Shown piece after piece: positions 7,139-10,277 of a stretch of DNA of 10,277 nucleotides; positions within the stretch are counted from its first letter, which is position 1, and each line of letters begins with the position of its first letter. The stretch comes from Larix sibirica (Eukaryota; Streptophyta; Pinopsida; Pinales; Pinaceae): assembly GCA_004151065.3 (NCBI GenBank), contig NWUY0300017132.1:45976-56252 (forward strand). Reading direction: 5' to 3'. Under the pieces are notes generated by a model. That model searched no databases. It saw only the letters and a list, made by a program, of their open reading frames with translations, and was not told where the DNA came from. A program made the position numbers and the translations under genes.

Positions 7139-7433
7139 ATCCACCTAACTAAATGGGAAAGATTTCGGTTAAAGGGAGAGCTCATCCTAAGACTCAGTTT
7201 AGTGAGTTAATGCACTCCGTGAGAAGTGGAGTGCTCTTCTTCATGCAAGATTGATNNGTAATAGGGATGTTTGAGGGCACTCAATCCATTTATGCATTCA
7301 AAAACACATTCTAAGCAATGAAAAGTTGCAATTTGACCAAAGATTGTATAGTTGAATTATGGTGAAGATACTTGAAAAATTTCCAAATCGTATAACATTG
7401 GGAATACTTCTCTATATTAATATTAGTAAATTT
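7139..7433. other. Spacer between minisatellite and satellite array
   Basis: AT-rich, with no convincing open frame on either strand. It holds a 7-bp perfect inverted repeat, GCACTCC at 7212-7218 and GGAGTGC at 7228-7234, and two unresolved bases at 7256-7257. No other structure was seen. Confidence 0.5.
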
Positions 7434-10088
7434 ATTGATGGAGATCTTGCAATTATTAGGTTTTGAGCTCTAATTATTGTTCTCAAATCCATGGAAATGG
7501 TTGAGGGATAAATCCTCTCCCTTAGGCCCTAAAACAAAGTTCTAAGAATATAGGACCAATAGAGACACCTCAAAGGTCACCATAAGTCTTCCCAAATATA
7601 TTCTTAGCCCATATGTGTGGACGTTGACACAATTACTTGGTTTTCATCACTAGGAATAGGCTTAGTAGCCCTAGACATGGTTGAGGGAATAAACCCAGGC
7701 CTTAGGCACTAAAGGAAACTTCTAGACATTTGGAGCTAGGAATGATGTGTTGAAGCAACACAAATGACTTCTTAAGAGATTTATTGGCCTTATAATGGTT
7801 GTACATAGGGATATAGAAGGAACTGGGAAGAAATAACATGAGGTATGCGTCTCAAGGCTATAGAGATGATTAAGGGAGCAAACCCATTCTTCGGGCCTTA
7901 AAGGAATCCTCTAGGAATCTGGGATCAAGAAAGATACCTCGAACCACCACATAGGATGTATTGAGGATATCCTTGGCCTAAGAGTGGGGTTATCAATGCC
8001 ATTAGGATATTTTAAGAACTAAACATGGGTCTTAAGGCCCTTGACGTGTTTGAGGGATAAAATCCATGCCTTGGGTCCTAATGGGATATTTTGGGCATCT
8101 AAGGCCAAGAAAAACATCCTGAACCACTACACATGACCTACTTAGGTGTATCACTTACTTCTAAGTGGGCACATTAACAACATTAGGAGGTTTTGAATAG
8201 TATATATGGGTCTCAGGGTTTTAGATAATGTCAAGGGAGGAAACTTGGGCCATAGGCCCTATAGGGAGATTTCAAACACCACACATGAACTTACAAGACT
8301 ATCCTTGGAATATGAGTGCGGATATTAGTGACATTAAGAGGTTTTCAACACTAGGTATGGGTCTCATAGCCCTAGACATAGTTGTGGGAGGAATCATGGG
8401 AGTCTTAGCCCTAAAGGAAGCTTCTAGGCATTTAGGGCTAGGAAAGATGTCTCAAACCATCACAAAGGATCTCCCAAGCATATCCTTCACCTTCAAGAGA
8501 GGATATTGGTGCCATTAAAGAGATTTTGATCACTAAGTATGGGTCTCATGGCCATGGACATGGTTGAGGGAGGAAGCTTAGGATGTAAGCCCTAAAGGAA
8601 AATTCTAGGCATTTAAAATTTTAAAGGTAAGAATGATGCTTAAAACCACCAAACATGACCACTTGAGGGTATCCTTCACCTCCAAGTGAGTGGTGATATT
8701 GACAACATTATGATTTTTTGAGCACCTCTTGAGGAGATCCTTAGCTTCCAAGTGGGCATATTGGAATTATTACAACAAAATCTAGTACATTTCATGCTTG
8801 GAATTTTACATTATATTGGGGTGCTAGATTTTGTTGTAAAATGAAACAACAATATATTTTGTGTATTACATATAGATCTTGAGGTCCTATATATGATTAA
8901 GGAAATAAACCTAGGCCTATGCCATAAAGAAATATTCTAGGCATCCATTGCAAGTAATGATGCCTCAAACCAACATACATAAACTATGGAGGGTGTCATG
9001 GCCTCCAATTGGATATATGGGTAGCATTAGGATTTTTCGAGCACTTTGTATGGGTCTCAAGGCCCTTGAAATGGTTGGGGGAGGAAACCTAGGCATTAGG
9101 CCTAAAAGAAGATTTTAGGCATCTAAGTCATTGAAGAATGCCTCAATCCATTACATATGACCTTTAAATATTATTATTGCCTCCATTTGGATATTCCAAC
9201 ACCATAAGGTGTTTTGAGAACTAAGTATGGATTTCCATGCCCTTGACATGGTTGAGGGAGGAAACTTAGGCCTTAGGCCCCAGTGGAAGCTTCTAAGTAT
9301 GTAAAGGCAATTATATTGCCTCAAACCAAAACACATGACCTCTCAAGTGGATTTGTGGTCTTAGAGTGGATAGATGGGGGATATTTGGAATTTTTTAGTA
9401 CAAGTTATGGGTCTTAGGATACAAGGCATGGTAAAGGGATGAAAACTAGGCCTTGGGATCTAAAGGAATCTAGGCTAGAAATCCATGTCCAAGAATGATG
9501 CCTCAAACAACCACAAATGGAATTTTGAGGGTATACTTGACCTCATGCTGAAGATATCAATGACATTAAAAGGTTTTGAGTACTAGGTATATGTCTTAGG
9601 ATCTCCGGGGGAAGAAACATGAGCCTTCAGAACTAATATAGGTTTCCAGACATCTAAGATCAATAATGGAAGCTAAAACCAACACATAGGACCTCCAAAG
9701 GTTATCCTTAGCCTCCTAACGTGGATAGTGATGCAATTAGAAGTTTTTGAGTACTATGTATTGGTGTTGAGGCCCTATAAATGGTTGAAGGAGGAAACCT
9801 ATGCCTTAGACCATAAATGAAGCTTCTAGTCATCTAGGACCAAGAAATATACCTTGAACCACTACACATGGTATCTTGAGCATTCCCTTACCCTCAAGGT
9901 GGATATATCAACAACATTAGGAGGTTGTGAACACTAGTTTTGGGTCTCAAGGACATAGAGGGAGGAATCTCAAGCCTTAATCCCTTAAATAAGAATGTAG
10001 GAATTAGAGGCTAACAATGATGAATTTAATTGTGACACAAGACCTCCCAAGGTTATTTTGTCCTCCAAGTGGATATATTGATGTCATT
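7434..10088. repeat. Diverged satellite array, about 180-bp monomer
   Basis: The landmark GGTTGAGGGAGGAAAC recurs, in varied form, with the TTGAGGG position at 7501, 7681, 7870, 8050, 8231, 8392, 8564, 8897, 9075, 9252, 9432, 9605, 9785 and 9956. Spacings are mostly 171-189 bp. Other shared words are TATGGGTCTCA, CTTAGGCCCTAAAGGA, GATGCCTCAAACCA, ACATGACCT and ATTAGGAGGTTTTGAGCACTA. The 8231-8392 step is 161 bp because of a deletion. The 8564-8897 gap contains an internally deleted monomer and a foldback insertion. Copies differ strongly from each other, so the array is old and not being homogenised. Open frames inside it are by chance. The period is close to nucleosome-repeat length, as in many plant satellites. 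Confidence 0.93.
8770..8839. mobile_element. 70-bp foldback element (MITE-like) inside the satellite
   Basis: Arms TTACAACAAAATCTAGTAC (8770-8788) and GTGCTAGATTTTGTTGTAA (8821-8839) pair at 18 of 19 positions around a 32-base loop. The sequence does not match the satellite, which is recognisable up to about 8770 and again from about 8855, so it was inserted. No clear target-site duplication was found, and the inserted segment may extend to about 8854. It could be a tiny MITE, or the remains of a larger terminal-inverted-repeat element. Confidence 0.6.
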
Positions 10089-10277
10089 GTAATATACCTA
10101 AACGTATATTACAATTATTAACTATTAGTTATTTATTAGGTTTAATTAGTTATTATTTACTTGGTCAAGGGACATGTCATGTTGAAGAGATGCCACCTGT
10201 TCATAATATTGATATATATTGTAACCCTTGATGTAGTTCCCATCATCATCATAAATTATAATAATATAAATATATAT
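10088..10277 (+). mobile_element. Possible 5' end of an LTR retrotransposon
   Basis: The satellite ends exactly where TGTAATATACC begins. The new sequence starts with TG, holds a 9-bp inverted repeat (GTAATATAC at 10089-10097 and GTATATTAC at 10104-10112), is AT-rich with repeated TTAGTTATT words, and later has GATATATATTGTAACCC, resembling the TATA and start region of plant copia-type LTRs. The element runs out of the window, so no second LTR, primer-binding site or target duplication can be seen. An unrelated AT-rich insertion is the alternative. Confidence 0.35.

Noticed and set aside
7212-7234. Hairpin GCACTCC/GGAGTGC as a possible terminator or small RNA
   Set aside because: A 7-bp stem with no T-run and no adjacent gene in a plant-like context is not enough to call.
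8228-8518. 96-codon plus-strand open frame
   Set aside because: It lies wholly within satellite monomers. Monomer lengths vary in non-codon steps, so the frame is not maintained.
9151-9336. 61-codon minus-strand open frame
   Set aside because: It lies inside the satellite and its frame is not shared by neighbouring monomers.
1-10277. CRISPR array, prokaryotic defence system, toxin or bacterial operon
   Set aside because: The tandem repeats have no regular unique spacers of CRISPR type. There are no Shine-Dalgarno-linked genes or conserved prokaryotic domains, and retroelement and satellite content indicates a plant nuclear genome.

Overview
The window looks like nuclear DNA from a large, repeat-filled plant genome. 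A conifer or other gymnosperm is my best guess, but this rests on general character (decayed retroelements, an old diverged satellite, AT-rich spacers, RNase H of the plant LINE type) and not on a diagnostic gene. I see no intact protein-coding gene, rRNA, tRNA, CRISPR array or bacterial-style operon. Nearly every open frame is a fragment of a broken element.

Positions 1-2933 hold a minus-strand coiled-coil gene of unknown family. It has a TATA box 35 nt before its ATG and is split by a plus-strand, 5'-truncated LINE-type retrotransposon at about 626-2577. The insertion is well defined. The 16-bp target-site duplication AACTTCCTGATTTTTG lies at 610-625 and 2578-2593, the right copy is preceded by an A-run, and the minus-strand frame reads on across the site once the insert is ignored. 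The LINE fragment starts inside its RNase H domain. Downstream it carries a second, stop-broken frame (about 1049-2389) with a helical or coiled-coil part and a very acidic tail, followed by a poly(A)-bearing 3' end.

Positions 2934-3720 are spacer: a small perfect inverted repeat, a weak Pol III box-B-like segment and a pyrimidine-rich tract. From about 6900 down to about 3720 the minus strand is purine-rich and shows the decayed reading frame(s) of a Glu/Asp-rich protein with several stops and frameshifts. It contains internal duplications of 132-134, 85, 53 and 30 bp, of which the 132- and 30-bp ones are codon multiples. Plus-strand open frames here are shadows, because a pyrimidine-rich strand rarely forms stop codons.

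Positions 6974-7138 are a 52-bp minisatellite (three full copies). After about 300 bp of spacer, 7434-10088 is a strongly diverged tandem array of a roughly 180-bp satellite (14 landmarks plus one deleted monomer), interrupted by a 70-bp foldback sequence at 8770-8839. At 10088 the satellite stops abruptly at a TG followed by AT-rich sequence that looks like the 5' end of an LTR, which runs off the window. Ambiguous bases lie at 6972 and 7256-7257. The window reads as layered transposon and satellite history. Its most distinctive parts are the LINE-into-coiled-coil-gene insertion, the extra frame downstream of RNase H, and the repeat-containing acidic pseudogene.
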